Virus record (IMG/VR): IMGVR_UViG_3300046804_003087 | Span: 1-36,989 of that record | Source of the DNA: a virus | Reading direction: 5' to 3' (one strand) | DNA: 36,989 nt | Shown: one piece after another, positions 1 through 10,372 of the stretch | Numbering within the stretch: position 1 is the stretch's first letter | How the letters are laid out: each line of letters starts with the position of its first letter | Position numbers and translations under genes: made by a program | The notes under the pieces: generated by a model | Databases searched by the model: none | The model's input: the letters and a program-made list of their open reading frames with translations, nothing else | Told to the model about the DNA's origin: nothing

Positions 1-1142
1 AATACATAGGTCCTGTAATATCATTTATCGGTGGTATTATTGCAAAAGTTTTGATAAAACCGTTAGAGACACTTGCCGGAATTATTTCAGCTGTTGTGAA
101 GATTTTCACCGGAGATTTTGAAGGGGGGTTAAAAACACTCGGAGACACAATGTTTAATTTCTTCCTTGGCATACCCAAAATGATTTTAATGGGTATCGGT
201 GGTGCAATAGATGCCATATTTGGAACAAATTTAAAAGAATCTATTGGTGGCTTCTTTGATTGGATTCAAAAGGCATTTGGATTTGTTTATAGTTTAATAG
301 AGCCTATATTTAAATATGTTATGAAGATAGGTGGTATTTTAATAGACTATTTATTACAACCTTTTAAATCTATATGGGGTGTAATCGAAGGTATTGGGAA
401 GTTGTTCACCGGAGATCTTCAGGGGGGATTAGAACTTATTGGCCAGGCAATAGCTGATTTTTTCATGGCACCCGTAAACCTTGTAATGGGTTTATTTGAT
501 GCATTTGTTGGTTTATTTAAGGGTATAGGTGATAAAATAAAGGCAGCTGTCAAAGATTTATTACCTGGATGGGCATTAGATTTATTGGGATTGGGTGGAG
601 AGGAAGAAAAAGCCGCAGAGGAAACAAAGAGCTCTGCCGGTGGCGGTGCGAAAACAGAAGTACCAAAAATGGCGGCGGGTGGAACAGTAGAAAAAGGTGG
701 GTTAGCTATGGTAGGAGAAAATGGCCCAGAGGTAGTTTCTTTACCATCGGGAGCAACTGTAGCATCTACTGGTGCGAGTGATCAAACATCTTCTATATTA
801 GAAGCACTTGGAATTCCCACAGGAGCTTCTGATGCAAAAGCAGAAAAACAAGGTGGCCGCGGCGGAGTAATATCCACCGTTGCCGAGGGAATAGGTGGTT
901 TATTTGGTAGTGTTGTTGGTGGAGCAGTAGGTGCTATTAGTGGTGGGGGTGGTGGTACTAATATGGCTAATGTAGAGAAAAAATTAGACACACTTATAAC
1001 TTTATTTACTCAAGCCGCATCACAACCAACGGTTATTAAATTTGGAGAAAAAACTGTGGAAGAAATTAAAGGTCAACTTAACTTTAAAAAAGCATATCAG
1101 GTTGGAACCGATAACACATATGGTCGTGCCGTAGAAGGTTAA
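1..1142 (+). CDS. Tape measure protein, C-terminal part (5' end outside window)
   Basis: The reading frame is open from the left edge (first full codon at 3), so this is the last ~379 residues of a longer protein. It is rich in Gly, Ile and Phe with long hydrophobic helices. Two related segments carry KIFTGDFEGGL and KLFTGDLQGGL, about 100 residues apart, an internal duplication. A later stretch reads AAGGTVEKGGLAMVGENGPE and continues into LPSG; this GG..V..G...VGE.GPE..LP.G signature is typical of tape-measure C-termini. Tape-measure proteins set tail length inside the tube and are partly membrane-active at infection. The next genes are tail/baseplate genes, which fits. The role is inferred from the signature, composition and context. 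Confidence 0.85.
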   Translation, partial: YIGPVISFIGGIIAKVLIKPLETLAGIISAVVKIFTGDFEGGLKTLGDTMFNFFLGIPKMILMGIGGAIDAIFGTNLKESIGGFFDWIQKAFGFVYSLIEPIFKYVMKIGGILIDYLLQPFKSIWGVIEGIGKLFTGDLQGGLELIGQAIADFFMAPVNLVMGLFDAFVGLFKGIGDKIKAAVKDLLPGWALDLLGLGGEEEKAAEETKSSAGGGAKTEVPKMAAGGTVEKGGLAMVGENGPEVVSLPSGATVASTGASDQTSSILEALGIPTGASDAKAEKQGGRGGVISTVAEGIGGLFGSVVGGAVGAISGGGGGTNMANVEKKLDTLITLFTQAASQPTVIKFGEKTVEEIKGQLNFKKAYQVGTDNTYGRAVEG

Positions 1143-1157
1143 TTAATCTTGTTTTAC

Positions 1158-1166
1158 GATATTTAT
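1158..1166 (+). promoter_or_regulatory. GATATTTAT motif upstream of the 2059-aa structural gene
   Basis: GATATTTAT lies 22 bases before the ATG at 1189, in the short gap after the tape-measure stop. The same nonamer core recurs before several other genes. A -33 TTG box is not seen at the N20 spacing. It is a candidate late-class promoter element, inferred from recurrence only. Confidence 0.35.
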
Positions 1167-1188
1167 CTAAACAAACAGGTAACAATAT

Positions 1189-4100
1189 ATGGCATTATTA
1201 GACTTATCATCAGACTTATCAAGATACCGTTCCGAAGTTAGTAGAGAGCCAAAGAATACTCCAGAGGCATCAAAGGCTACTAATAATAAGAACTTTGCAA
1301 CTTTTCAACCTATAAGTGAAAAGATTTCAAAGTATTCTCCTAATGTCAAAAAAGTAAAAACGCAAGAGTTAGAAAAAAAGTTAAGTTCCACAAAACTTGA
1401 TGATGTAAAAAAATTAATACAAGAAGATTTAACTATCAATTCTGTTTCGAGATACTCATCTGTAAATCGTACTTACGATACTCGAAATATCAATGGTGTT
1501 AGTATAGAAGATATAGCAACAAAGTTTAATTCTATACAAAAGTTTGAAACCGTAAGTAGATTAGACAAATCTAATATTGTTGTTTTAAGAACAAATCCTG
1601 GCACGAATAACTTAGAGTCAACAACAGATATAACTTCAGGTCAATTAACATTTGATCGTGAAAATAGTTCTCCGAACATAAAAAAAAATCCAAATGACCC
1701 TACTGATAATGTAGAGAATCCAAACACGAAAATAAACAAAGTACCATTAACATTTGACAGAGAAGATTCAATTCCGAATGTTATAAATCGTGTTCCGTTT
1801 ACATTTGACAGAACTAAGCAATCTTTGATTATTAATAAAGATTTAGTATCTCCGCTTAACAATGTTGTAAATCCAAAAATAGCTTTGGATATAACAAATT
1901 TAACTTATGATAGAGAATCACAAACTCCAAACATAATAACAGATACTATTAAACAAGGTTTAGTTGTAGATCCAAATACAAAAGTATTACGTGTGGAGAA
2001 TGGAACATTTAATTTGGATGATAACAGTAGATTAAATCTTGACGGAACTCCAATTAGATTTATAACAAAATCCAGACTAACAGGTAAGAAAATTTTACAA
2101 GTTGCAGAAACTGATAAATACGATCAAGAATCTTCAATGTTGAAAGATACATCTGATCTTAATGTTGACACGGTAATAAAAACAATTCCCTATGGTAGAA
2201 ATGAAGACCCGAATAAATCAAGGCTTTCAATTATCGGTGTTCAACAGGTAAACTTTTTCCAAGATACAAACGCGACTGGATTTGTAGTTAAACAACAACC
2301 AGGTCAGAGTCAATATAAAGATGGTTCTAAATTTGGTTGGTCTGGCGGTAAAAAAGCTGCACCAACAACAAACTTTATTACTGATGTTAATGGTAAAGGA
2401 TTTACAAAGTTTGCACAAAAAGGTGAAACTTTATATGAAACAGAAAGTTCTGAATTTGGATTTAATAAACCACCACAAGTTGACTTCTTTGATGTAACAA
2501 AGAAATATACTTCTGAGGGATTCAAGACTTTTGTTACAACACTTCAATCCGCATATCAACCAGATGCTTCATCTTTTGGTTGGAAGGGTAAGAGTAATCA
2601 AGCACCAGAAACAGATTACTTTGATGTAACAAGTAAAAATACATCTGCTGGATTTCACAAGTTTGCTCAAACGTATGACACAAAGTATATTCCAGATTCT
2701 TCTCAATTTGATTGGGATGGTTCACGAACTTCTTCTCCAGAAGTTAATTACTTTGATGTAACAAGTAAAAATACAAATGCTGGATTCCATAGATTCGCTC
2801 AAATATATGATACAAAGTATATTCCCGAATCATCACAGTTTGACTGGGATGGTACACGCGAAAAAGCACCAATAACAAATTACTTTGATTTAACTGCAAA
2901 GAATACAACTGCCGGATTCCATTCCTTTGCACAGTTGTATGACACAAAGTATGTTGCAGAATCCTCACAATTTGATTGGGACGGTACTAAACAAGAAGCA
3001 CCAGAAGTTAATTACTTTGATTTAACGGGTAAGAATACAACTGCTGGGTTCAATAAATTTGCACAGATATACGATACAAAGTATGTACCCGAATCTTCAA
3101 TCTATGATTGGGATGGAAAACGTGAGCAAGCACCCCAAGTAAATTACTTCGATTTAACTGCAAAGAATACAACAATTGGATTCCATAGATTTGCTCAATT
3201 ATATGATACAAAATATGTTGCAGAATCATCTGTATTTGATTGGGATGGAAAGAGAGAACAAGCACCTGAAGTAAATTACTTCGATTTAACTGCAAAAAAT
3301 ACAACAATAGGTTTTCATAAATTTGCTCAAATCTATGATACAAAATATGTTGCAGAATCATCTATCTTTGATTGGGATGGAACAAAACAACAGGCACCTT
3401 CTGTAAATTATTTTGACCTTACTTCAGCAAATACAAATGCTGGATTCCATACATTTGCACAAATATATGATACAAAGTACATACACGAATCTTCAATTTA
3501 CGATTGGGATGGCACAAGAGAAAGTTCCCCTGAAGTAAATTACTTTGATTTAATTGCAAAGAATACAACTAAAGGTTTTCATAGACTCGCCCAATTGTAT
3601 GATACAAAGTATGTTCATGAGTCTTCTGTGTATGATTGGGACGGGACAAAACAATCTGCACCAGAGGTCAACTATTTTGATTTAACAGGAAAGAATACTA
3701 AAAAAGGATTCCATAGAAACGCTGAACTTTATGATACAAAGTATGTTAAAGATTCTTCGATTTATGACTGGGATGGTGCATCAAAAGCTGCACCAACAAC
3801 AAACTTCTTTGTTGATGGTAAGGCAACAGGATTCACAAAGTTTGCACCAAAATTAGAAACGGAATACAAGAAGGATATTTCAGAGTTCACGTTTAAAGGT
3901 TCACTACCAACACCAATAGATTTCTTTGGTAATACACAGGCAAGTGGATTCGTAAATAAAACAGCTTTACTTGAAAGTAAATACAATAAAGATATTAGTG
4001 GATTTACATTTAAGGGATCATTACCAACACCTGTTGATTTTTTTGGTAATGATAAGAGTGAAGGATTCAATACAAAGATAGGATTACACGATAGTAAGTA

Positions 4101-7100
4101 TAAAGAAGATATTAGTAGTTTTACATTCAAGGGAAGTTCACAGAATGCACCGAGTACAAATTACTTTACCGATTCTAATAATAAAGGTTTCACGAATTTT
4201 GCTCAATCATTGAGTAGTGAATATGAAACAGAAAAATCAAGATTTACATTTGTTGGTACACGTTCAACTGCTCCTGCTGTAGATTACTTAATAAATACAT
4301 CTGCAACAGGATTCAATACATTAGCACAATCTCTTGAAAGTAAGTATGTAAATGATGTTAGTAGATATGTTTGGAAAGGTAATTCACAACAGGCACCGAG
4401 TGTAGATTATTTCGGAATAGGTGGTGATACACCTAAAGCTGTTGCTGGGTTTACTAATTTCTTTATAAATCCAAGCGAGACTAAACTATCATACGAACCA
4501 TCAAGATTCTCATTCGGTGCCGTTAAAAATCTTTCGTCAACAAAGAATGTACCATATACATCATTCTTTGGATTTACGCCATCGGAGAAATCGGGATTCA
4601 TGGTAGGAATGACATCCGCTGAACTTTCACTTTATCCGATTATAAATCCGCGTTTAAGTGCAAACGATAATCCTAATAAACGATATGAGATAGAAACAAA
4701 TCGTGCACAACAAAGAAGATTAAAAACTCAAGATGAAGAAAAATACGCACCACTTTCTCTTGGAAGAAGGCCGTGGGTAGATGGAACATTATTCTCAACA
4801 CTTGAAAATCAAATACCACAGTTAAAGACAAAAGGAACTGCCGGTTCATTTGATAAGAAGTATGAGAGAACAGTAAAAGATAGTACAGAAAAATTAGGCT
4901 ATTTAACAAAGTGGGCAACAACAAGACGTTCACCGTCACCGCTTGACGAGCAATATTCTAAATATAAACTTCAAAAGGAATCAACTAATTCAGAGCCAGC
5001 ATTTTTCTTCCAACCTTATGTTGTTCGTGGTATTCAACGAGATGGTGAAGTTGAAAATCAGAGATGGGGATTTGGTGTAACATTTGACGATGGTATAGTT
5101 CGTGGTGGTGTTGTAACACAGGCAGAAAGAATTCTGATGGACGTTGTTCGTATCGGAAAATGGACTGCGAGTGTTAAGGGATTATTGTTTAATGTAAGAC
5201 AACTTGGATTACAATTAATGAATCCTATGGTAGATGTTGATCCTAAAAAAACTGAAAGTGGAATTTTAGGTTTTTCAACTACTCACTTATTTAATCCTAT
5301 TACTTTATTGGGAAATGTGGCTACGGCTCGAGCGGGAGTGCATTTATCTCGTCACGGATTAAATCCTTTTAATTCCGATTATCTAAACAAATACGAACAG
5401 GCAACTACGAATCGAGAATTAAATCAAAGATTTAATGACAAAACTTTTTCAGATTTAAATGCTCCAAACGACGTGTTAAGAGACCCCGATGGTTATAATC
5501 GTCTTATTGGTTTAATGCGAGAATTATTACCGAATTCCTTTTTACCAATGACGAAACCGAAATCAGGCGCAACTTCTGTTGCTGATACTGCAAAAAATAC
5601 TGCTATTGATTATGCTAAAAAACAAGTGGGTATATCAGGAATAGCTAGAATATCTTCTACATTAGGTGGACCTAATTCATTTTTAGGAATAGGTGGGACA
5701 ACAATAAATAAATCAACTCACCCATATTTGGGTTTATACACCACAGCTCCGCAGTTATTTAATGATCAAAAAGAACCTGCATACTTAGATTCTGCGAAAA
5801 GAGAATCATTTTTTGGTGCGATAAAGGAAACTAAATATACAGATATACTAAACAAAGAATATTCAAATTTAGAAAGCAAAGATTTTTATGGTATAATATT
5901 AGCACTATCACAAATAGTGAACGAAAGACCATTAAATCAAATAAAGAAAAATCCGGACACTAAACTTAAAGAAAATATACCTGTTCAAACACAAACAAAG
6001 GATAAAATAGAAAAACTAAATCCGTTTAATCCCAAGTATGATGATCCTTTAAATAGATTAAAAAGTATAACATCTGACAATGCTACTAGAAATGGTAGTC
6101 AATTGCATTTAGGTCCATCTAACAAAATAAATGACTATAATACCAATCCAATTAAAAAATATAGAACACTTGCTTACAATAAATTACAAAAAGCTGAAAA
6201 GGGTCAAGGTGGTAGATCAAATCTATTTAATGATTTTAGACACGATTTAGAATTGAGTGGATCGGAATCATTTATAAATAATCCAAAGATAGCAAGATAT
6301 GATACAAGAAATCAAGAAGATTTCTTTGGTATGGGTAAACACGGAAAACCTGGTGCACAAAGAGATATACCATTTGTAAGTAATATTATTTATGCTAAAC
6401 AACCAAAACCGGTCGATAACCCAGATAATAAGCATCCAGAATTTTCTAATTATTCTATACCAAAACTAAAGAGTGGCGGTGGATATGAGTTCCGCGGCGA
6501 TAGAATAAATATTATAGATTATAAACGAGCAAATTTCAACATAACAAAAGATTTGGTGTATGAGAAGAGTAAGTTTTCAGATCCATCACTTCCAGGTAAA
6601 GAAGATTTTGTAGAGTTTTATTTCTCAAGTATAGTATTGAGTGGACACAAAAATTGTCCAGCTGAGGTTATAGTATTTCGTGCTACATTTGATAGTATAA
6701 CAGATAACCACAAACCAAGTTGGAACTCAGTAAAATATATGGGACGTGCAGACCCACTATATGTTTATCAAGGATATGAACGCTCAGTTTCATTTGGATT
6801 TACTGTTCACATCGGTTCTCGTGATGAGATGAAAGCAACTTGGAGAAAATTAAATTATCTTGCATCATGGACAGCACCAGAATATACACAAGCTGGTTGG
6901 ATTCGTGGCCCTCTAATTCGTTTGAATATTGGAAATCTTTTCCGTAAAATGCCTGGATATTTATCAAATCTTACATATACATTTGATAATACACAAGGAA
7001 CATGGGAGACTGCAAAATTAAAAGAAGACCAAGATTTATCCGGTGCAAATAAAGATAAGGTTCAACCTGGCGTATTGCAATTACCAAAAACAATTCAAGT

Positions 7101-7368
7101 TTCTTGTGAATTTGTTCCAGTTGGAGTTTACAGACCAGAATTTAGAGGCGTCATGTACTCATTATATGATGACACAGGTAACAGTCCAGAGAACGGATTA
7201 ATTCCAAAAGATTCAAATAAAGTTAATTATTTCAAATCATATGATGATGTTAATATGGATAATCCAGATAATAAATTCTATTTACCAGTTGCTCCGGGTG
7301 AAGAAACAAAGATAGACACGGGAATAGAACCAGCCGAGACTTTATTTGAAAGTGGTAGTGCAGTATAA
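1189..7368 (+). CDS. Giant repeat-rich virion protein with baseplate-like C-terminus
   Basis: A 2059-residue protein in three parts. Residues ~145-250 carry about four short repeats of the type LTFDRE.S.PNI. Residues ~350-1140 carry about 18-19 repeats of ~44 residues; the best-conserved nine start at codons exactly 132 bases apart (2614 to 3670), with core NYFDLTAKNTTAGF, FAQxYDTKYV and SSxFDWDG. The rest is non-repetitive: a middle block with RWGFGVTFDDGIVRGG, and a C-terminal domain (about 1800-2000) with YMGRADPLYVYQGYERS, KLNYLASWTAPEY and GPLIRLNIGNLF. I associate that C-terminal pattern with baseplate/tail-tube-end proteins of marine myoviruses, from memory. It sits between tape measure and LysM baseplate genes. 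Exact role is unproven; the repeats may form an extended fibre or scaffold. Confidence 0.75.
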   Translation: MALLDLSSDLSRYRSEVSREPKNTPEASKATNNKNFATFQPISEKISKYSPNVKKVKTQELEKKLSSTKLDDVKKLIQEDLTINSVSRYSSVNRTYDTRNINGVSIEDIATKFNSIQKFETVSRLDKSNIVVLRTNPGTNNLESTTDITSGQLTFDRENSSPNIKKNPNDPTDNVENPNTKINKVPLTFDREDSIPNVINRVPFTFDRTKQSLIINKDLVSPLNNVVNPKIALDITNLTYDRESQTPNIITDTIKQGLVVDPNTKVLRVENGTFNLDDNSRLNLDGTPIRFITKSRLTGKKILQVAETDKYDQESSMLKDTSDLNVDTVIKTIPYGRNEDPNKSRLSIIGVQQVNFFQDTNATGFVVKQQPGQSQYKDGSKFGWSGGKKAAPTTNFITDVNGKGFTKFAQKGETLYETESSEFGFNKPPQVDFFDVTKKYTSEGFKTFVTTLQSAYQPDASSFGWKGKSNQAPETDYFDVTSKNTSAGFHKFAQTYDTKYIPDSSQFDWDGSRTSSPEVNYFDVTSKNTNAGFHRFAQIYDTKYIPESSQFDWDGTREKAPITNYFDLTAKNTTAGFHSFAQLYDTKYVAESSQFDWDGTKQEAPEVNYFDLTGKNTTAGFNKFAQIYDTKYVPESSIYDWDGKREQAPQVNYFDLTAKNTTIGFHRFAQLYDTKYVAESSVFDWDGKREQAPEVNYFDLTAKNTTIGFHKFAQIYDTKYVAESSIFDWDGTKQQAPSVNYFDLTSANTNAGFHTFAQIYDTKYIHESSIYDWDGTRESSPEVNYFDLIAKNTTKGFHRLAQLYDTKYVHESSVYDWDGTKQSAPEVNYFDLTGKNTKKGFHRNAELYDTKYVKDSSIYDWDGASKAAPTTNFFVDGKATGFTKFAPKLETEYKKDISEFTFKGSLPTPIDFFGNTQASGFVNKTALLESKYNKDISGFTFKGSLPTPVDFFGNDKSEGFNTKIGLHDSKYKEDISSFTFKGSSQNAPSTNYFTDSNNKGFTNFAQSLSSEYETEKSRFTFVGTRSTAPAVDYLINTSATGFNTLAQSLESKYVNDVSRYVWKGNSQQAPSVDYFGIGGDTPKAVAGFTNFFINPSETKLSYEPSRFSFGAVKNLSSTKNVPYTSFFGFTPSEKSGFMVGMTSAELSLYPIINPRLSANDNPNKRYEIETNRAQQRRLKTQDEEKYAPLSLGRRPWVDGTLFSTLENQIPQLKTKGTAGSFDKKYERTVKDSTEKLGYLTKWATTRRSPSPLDEQYSKYKLQKESTNSEPAFFFQPYVVRGIQRDGEVENQRWGFGVTFDDGIVRGGVVTQAERILMDVVRIGKWTASVKGLLFNVRQLGLQLMNPMVDVDPKKTESGILGFSTTHLFNPITLLGNVATARAGVHLSRHGLNPFNSDYLNKYEQATTNRELNQRFNDKTFSDLNAPNDVLRDPDGYNRLIGLMRELLPNSFLPMTKPKSGATSVADTAKNTAIDYAKKQVGISGIARISSTLGGPNSFLGIGGTTINKSTHPYLGLYTTAPQLFNDQKEPAYLDSAKRESFFGAIKETKYTDILNKEYSNLESKDFYGIILALSQIVNERPLNQIKKNPDTKLKENIPVQTQTKDKIEKLNPFNPKYDDPLNRLKSITSDNATRNGSQLHLGPSNKINDYNTNPIKKYRTLAYNKLQKAEKGQGGRSNLFNDFRHDLELSGSESFINNPKIARYDTRNQEDFFGMGKHGKPGAQRDIPFVSNIIYAKQPKPVDNPDNKHPEFSNYSIPKLKSGGGYEFRGDRINIIDYKRANFNITKDLVYEKSKFSDPSLPGKEDFVEFYFSSIVLSGHKNCPAEVIVFRATFDSITDNHKPSWNSVKYMGRADPLYVYQGYERSVSFGFTVHIGSRDEMKATWRKLNYLASWTAPEYTQAGWIRGPLIRLNIGNLFRKMPGYLSNLTYTFDNTQGTWETAKLKEDQDLSGANKDKVQPGVLQLPKTIQVSCEFVPVGVYRPEFRGVMYSLYDDTGNSPENGLIPKDSNKVNYFKSYDDVNMDNPDNKFYLPVAPGEETKIDTGIEPAETLFESGSAV
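1639..1920 (+). repeat. Short N-terminal coding repeats (LTFDRE.S.PN type)
   Basis: Four degenerate copies of a short motif, LTFDRENSSPNI, LTFDREDSIPNV, FTFDRTKQ and LTYDRESQTPNI, are encoded at irregular spacing in the first part of the 2059-residue protein. They are distinct from the 132-bp repeats downstream. Confidence 0.7.
2242..4600 (+). repeat. Array of ~18-19 coding repeats, 132-bp unit in the centre
   Basis: Anchor codons for (N/D)YFD occur at 2614, 2746, 2878, 3010, 3142, 3274, 3406, 3538 and 3670, exactly 132 bases apart. Flanking units (2242-2613 and 3790-4600) are shorter or more divergent and keep the pattern FF or YF, then GF, then a YxxxxSxF and WxG or FxG core. The gradient from uniform centre to diverged edges suggests expansion by unequal exchange in the middle. 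Confidence 0.9.
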
Positions 7369-7401
7369 TTGAGAAAAAATTAGTATATTGAAGGAAAATA
7401 T

Positions 7402-7740
7402 ATGGCAAACCGATATGAAAATTCATACTTAATACCAAATTCTAGAAAAATAGAATCTGACGGAAATGTAAAAACTGTTAGGAGAATTTCTACAATAATG
7501 TATCCAGACTTATCAACGGGTGCAGATGATACAAAAATTGTATCACAGCAGGGTGATAGACTTGATTTATTGGCAAAAGAGTATTATGGAGATGAAACAT
7601 TCTGGTTCACTATCGCACGAGCGAACGGGTTGGGTAAAGGTAGTATGATAATTCCTCCTGGAAAAATCATAAGAATACCATTCTATACAGATTATACTGG
7701 TATTGCAGCTTTGTTAAATGATTTCAATGAGAGTAGATAA
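7402..7740 (+). CDS. LysM-type baseplate protein (gp53-like)
   Basis: 112 residues. After a basic N-terminal arm, residues ~48-95 read as a LysM-like fold: QQGDRLDLLAKEYYGDETFW, then IARANGL, then IPPGKIIRIP. In contractile-tail phages small LysM proteins of this type sit in the baseplate wedge or hub and bind tail components or peptidoglycan during penetration. An AAGGAAAATAT stretch precedes the ATG. The stop codon shares one base with the start of the hub gene (TAATG), indicating translational coupling. The LysM pattern is clear; the gp53-like assignment rests on size and context. Confidence 0.8.
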   Translation: MANRYENSYLIPNSRKIESDGNVKTVRRISTIMYPDLSTGADDTKIVSQQGDRLDLLAKEYYGDETFWFTIARANGLGKGSMIIPPGKIIRIPFYTDYTGIAALLNDFNESR

Positions 7741-9704
7741 TGCCAAAAGTTGGTGATAAATATGTCAATCCTTTTTATAGAGAAGTTGATGGTTTTGTTC
7801 AAACAGAATTAAATACTCGTGCATCTTATTATGGTAGAAAAGTACGAGGAGTCGGTAAAGCATTCCCACAAAATGTAGTTTGGTCATATCAGAAAACTGC
7901 ATGGGGAAGAGTTATATCGGTAGATCATCCTGAAATATCTTTGGGATTTCCCGGTTCAAAAGTAATGTCAGATGAAAAAGGGAATCTAACGTTGTATAGT
8001 TCACAACGTAACGTTCCTAAAAAACCACTTTTGACCGGAATAGAAATATCAAATGAAGGTACAATTGGCTCATTACTCAAGGGTAAATTCACATTTACAA
8101 TATTCCCAGTTTTAACTGCAAATGGATTTGATTTGGGAAAATTGGAAGAAGCATTCTTTATGCCAGGTAAGGAAGTGGAAATTTCTTGGGGATGGAGTAT
8201 ATCCGCCGCTAATAAAAAAGCTTGCATACAAGAATTCACGGGGATTATTTATAACTTTAATTGGTCATTTAATAGTGATCTTTCTGTTACTGCAGATTGT
8301 TCTATTGTATCTGCTGCCACTATTTCTTTAGGACAATCGGGTGACCAAAGTTCAAAAGAAGAAGGCGAAGCAAAAGATCCAAAGGGAGAAGCATTAAAAG
8401 GAGATAATCTTATCACTATAATTGACCAAGATTTAGCAGCACTATCTGCGTCTATAAATTTATCCGAAGGACAAAGTAAATATATTGGAACAAGTGAAAC
8501 AAGTGCAAAAAAATTGGAATATTATGCCGTGGGTTTGCCGTTCCAAGAATCCGCCGATGTTGACGATAAAGGTAATCCAAAAAATAAACCAGTACCAAAA
8601 ACATTTTGGTATGTAAAGTTTGGTGCTATAACTGAATTTTTAAATAAGTTAGTTACTGATTTTGAAGGGAATAATCCTGTTTTCGGTAGTTTGTATAGAA
8701 TACAAACTTTCGGGAATGAGGCTTCACTCAATACCGAAGTTAAATCTACAACTCCAATAAAAGTTTTGTTTCCTCATAAAGAACTTGGGTCATACGGTGA
8801 TTTGAAACCGTTTGAAAATGAAGAATCTTTAACAAAGAATGTTTCAGCTGGAACAATTGATATTGGTGGAATACTACTGGGTACTGATTATATTAAAGAA
8901 ACATATAGAGGATTTGTAGAGCAAAATGCAACAAATGTTCCATTCAAAAATATAACAAAATTAATTGAGGCCTTTTCAAAAGGAATAAATGTTGCAACGG
9001 GTGACATATATCAATTAACTCCACAAATGTACGAACCAAGGCAACCATCCGGTAAACTAAATGCTACTGCATCTCCACCTGAACCAGCGATACTTTCAGT
9101 TGAAGATTTTAATTTAGCTAAAGCACATACTGAAAAAGTAGTTCCTTATTTATTTGAGGCATCAATATTTAAGCCATTGATAAAAAATATATCATTATCA
9201 TCTAAACCTCCTGGACCACTTGCTACTGCTGCATATGCACAAGCTCGTGGAACTAAAGGTGGTAAACAAGTTCCTCCATCAAATAGTGATACTTCTACGG
9301 CAACAAAAGCTGAAAAAAGTGATGATTTCGATAAAGAATACGATGAAGCTAAAAAAGGTTACGATGAGGCAATTAGTAAGGCAAAAGAAAGAGGATTCAA
9401 TGATGCTTGGTCTGATAAAGTACGAAGTTCTCTTGTGAAGATAAAAAGAATGAAACGAGATGAAAAAGGAAATGCTGGTAGTGCTCACTGGTTAAATAAA
9501 GCAATTTATCCAATAGATTTAAGTATAACAATAGATGGTGTATCTGGCTTTAAATTCGGAGACGTTATAACAACTAATTTGATACCAAAACATTATTTTA
9601 CAACATATAAAATGGTGTTTACTGTAACAAAAATAAATCATACAATAAAAGATGGCGTTTGGGAAACAACTTTAAATACTAAATCACGTATTAGCATGGA
9701 TTAA
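7740..9704 (+). CDS. Baseplate hub protein (gp27 / late control D-like)
   Basis: 654 residues. The N-terminal half has alternating beta-strand patterns with IEISNEGTIGSLLKGKFTFT and GKEVEISWGWS, typical of hub domains that imitate the tail tube. The C-terminus reads YPIDLSITIDGVSGFKFGD, then IPKHYFTTYKMVFTVTKINH and WETTLNTKSR, the classic ending of gp27/gpD-type hub proteins. A low-complexity Lys/Glu/Ser linker (residues ~510-580) separates the parts. The start overlaps the preceding stop by one base. The hub links the tail tube to the spike. No lysozyme domain is visible. Confidence 0.8.
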   Translation: MPKVGDKYVNPFYREVDGFVQTELNTRASYYGRKVRGVGKAFPQNVVWSYQKTAWGRVISVDHPEISLGFPGSKVMSDEKGNLTLYSSQRNVPKKPLLTGIEISNEGTIGSLLKGKFTFTIFPVLTANGFDLGKLEEAFFMPGKEVEISWGWSISAANKKACIQEFTGIIYNFNWSFNSDLSVTADCSIVSAATISLGQSGDQSSKEEGEAKDPKGEALKGDNLITIIDQDLAALSASINLSEGQSKYIGTSETSAKKLEYYAVGLPFQESADVDDKGNPKNKPVPKTFWYVKFGAITEFLNKLVTDFEGNNPVFGSLYRIQTFGNEASLNTEVKSTTPIKVLFPHKELGSYGDLKPFENEESLTKNVSAGTIDIGGILLGTDYIKETYRGFVEQNATNVPFKNITKLIEAFSKGINVATGDIYQLTPQMYEPRQPSGKLNATASPPEPAILSVEDFNLAKAHTEKVVPYLFEASIFKPLIKNISLSSKPPGPLATAAYAQARGTKGGKQVPPSNSDTSTATKAEKSDDFDKEYDEAKKGYDEAISKAKERGFNDAWSDKVRSSLVKIKRMKRDEKGNAGSAHWLNKAIYPIDLSITIDGVSGFKFGDVITTNLIPKHYFTTYKMVFTVTKINHTIKDGVWETTLNTKSRISMD

Positions 9705-9710
9705 TAAATT

Positions 9711-10367
9711 ATGGCTTTTCGAAAAAAAATATATTATCCCGAAAATCAAATTGAAAGAAATCTTTTCACAAAAGGTGATGAATGGATGACCCTTGAAGAT
9801 TGGAAAGAATATCAAGGATTTTATCACAAGTATTCTACGGGAGAGATATTCACGGAAAAAGATTGGGATCCAATAAAATCTAAAAAACTTGTTAAGTTTA
9901 AAAAAAGAGAAGATTCATATTTTAGATACCTCGATTTAAAACATTATGTCTTGATTGGTGGAGAAAAGAAACAAGTAATTGGTGGAGGTGGAAATCAATT
10001 TTCGAGATATACTGCTCCTCGTGCTGTTAAAGTCAGGCCAAGTCAGATAGAACAAGAAGACGGTGTGATGAAACGATATTTCATTTATAAAAAGAATGAA
10101 CCCAATAAAGTATTTTTTGAAGTTGATAAGTCTCAAACTGCAAATTATGATAGAGATCATGAGGGCATAAATCAATATCTGTATGGTCTTTTGGAAATCC
10201 CGTGGAAACTTTCTGGACCAGAATTTGATATTAGACGTAATGGAATATTAGTTCAACCTGGAATCGTTGATACAAACCAAAGAATTATTGATAGAAATTC
10301 AAAAAAATTTCCTATATTGAAACAAATTCTAGTTAATCCACGAGAACACACAAAATACGATAAGTAA
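9711..10367 (+). CDS. Conserved phage protein in the baseplate operon, unknown function
   Basis: 218 residues, starting 7 bases after the hub gene. It is rich in aromatic and charged residues (EDWKEYQGFYHKYSTGEIF near residue 29) with a Gly-rich turn (IGGGGNQFSRY near 88). No signal peptide, membrane segment or catalytic motif is recognised. Its place in an unbroken run of baseplate genes suggests a structural or tail-assembly role, an inference from context only. Confidence 0.7.
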   Translation: MAFRKKIYYPENQIERNLFTKGDEWMTLEDWKEYQGFYHKYSTGEIFTEKDWDPIKSKKLVKFKKREDSYFRYLDLKHYVLIGGEKKQVIGGGGNQFSRYTAPRAVKVRPSQIEQEDGVMKRYFIYKKNEPNKVFFEVDKSQTANYDRDHEGINQYLYGLLEIPWKLSGPEFDIRRNGILVQPGIVDTNQRIIDRNSKKFPILKQILVNPREHTKYDK

Positions 10368-10372
10368 GAATT

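Noticed and set aside
2242-4600. CRISPR array
   Set aside because: The 132-bp repeats are contiguous, in frame and protein-coding, with no spacers.
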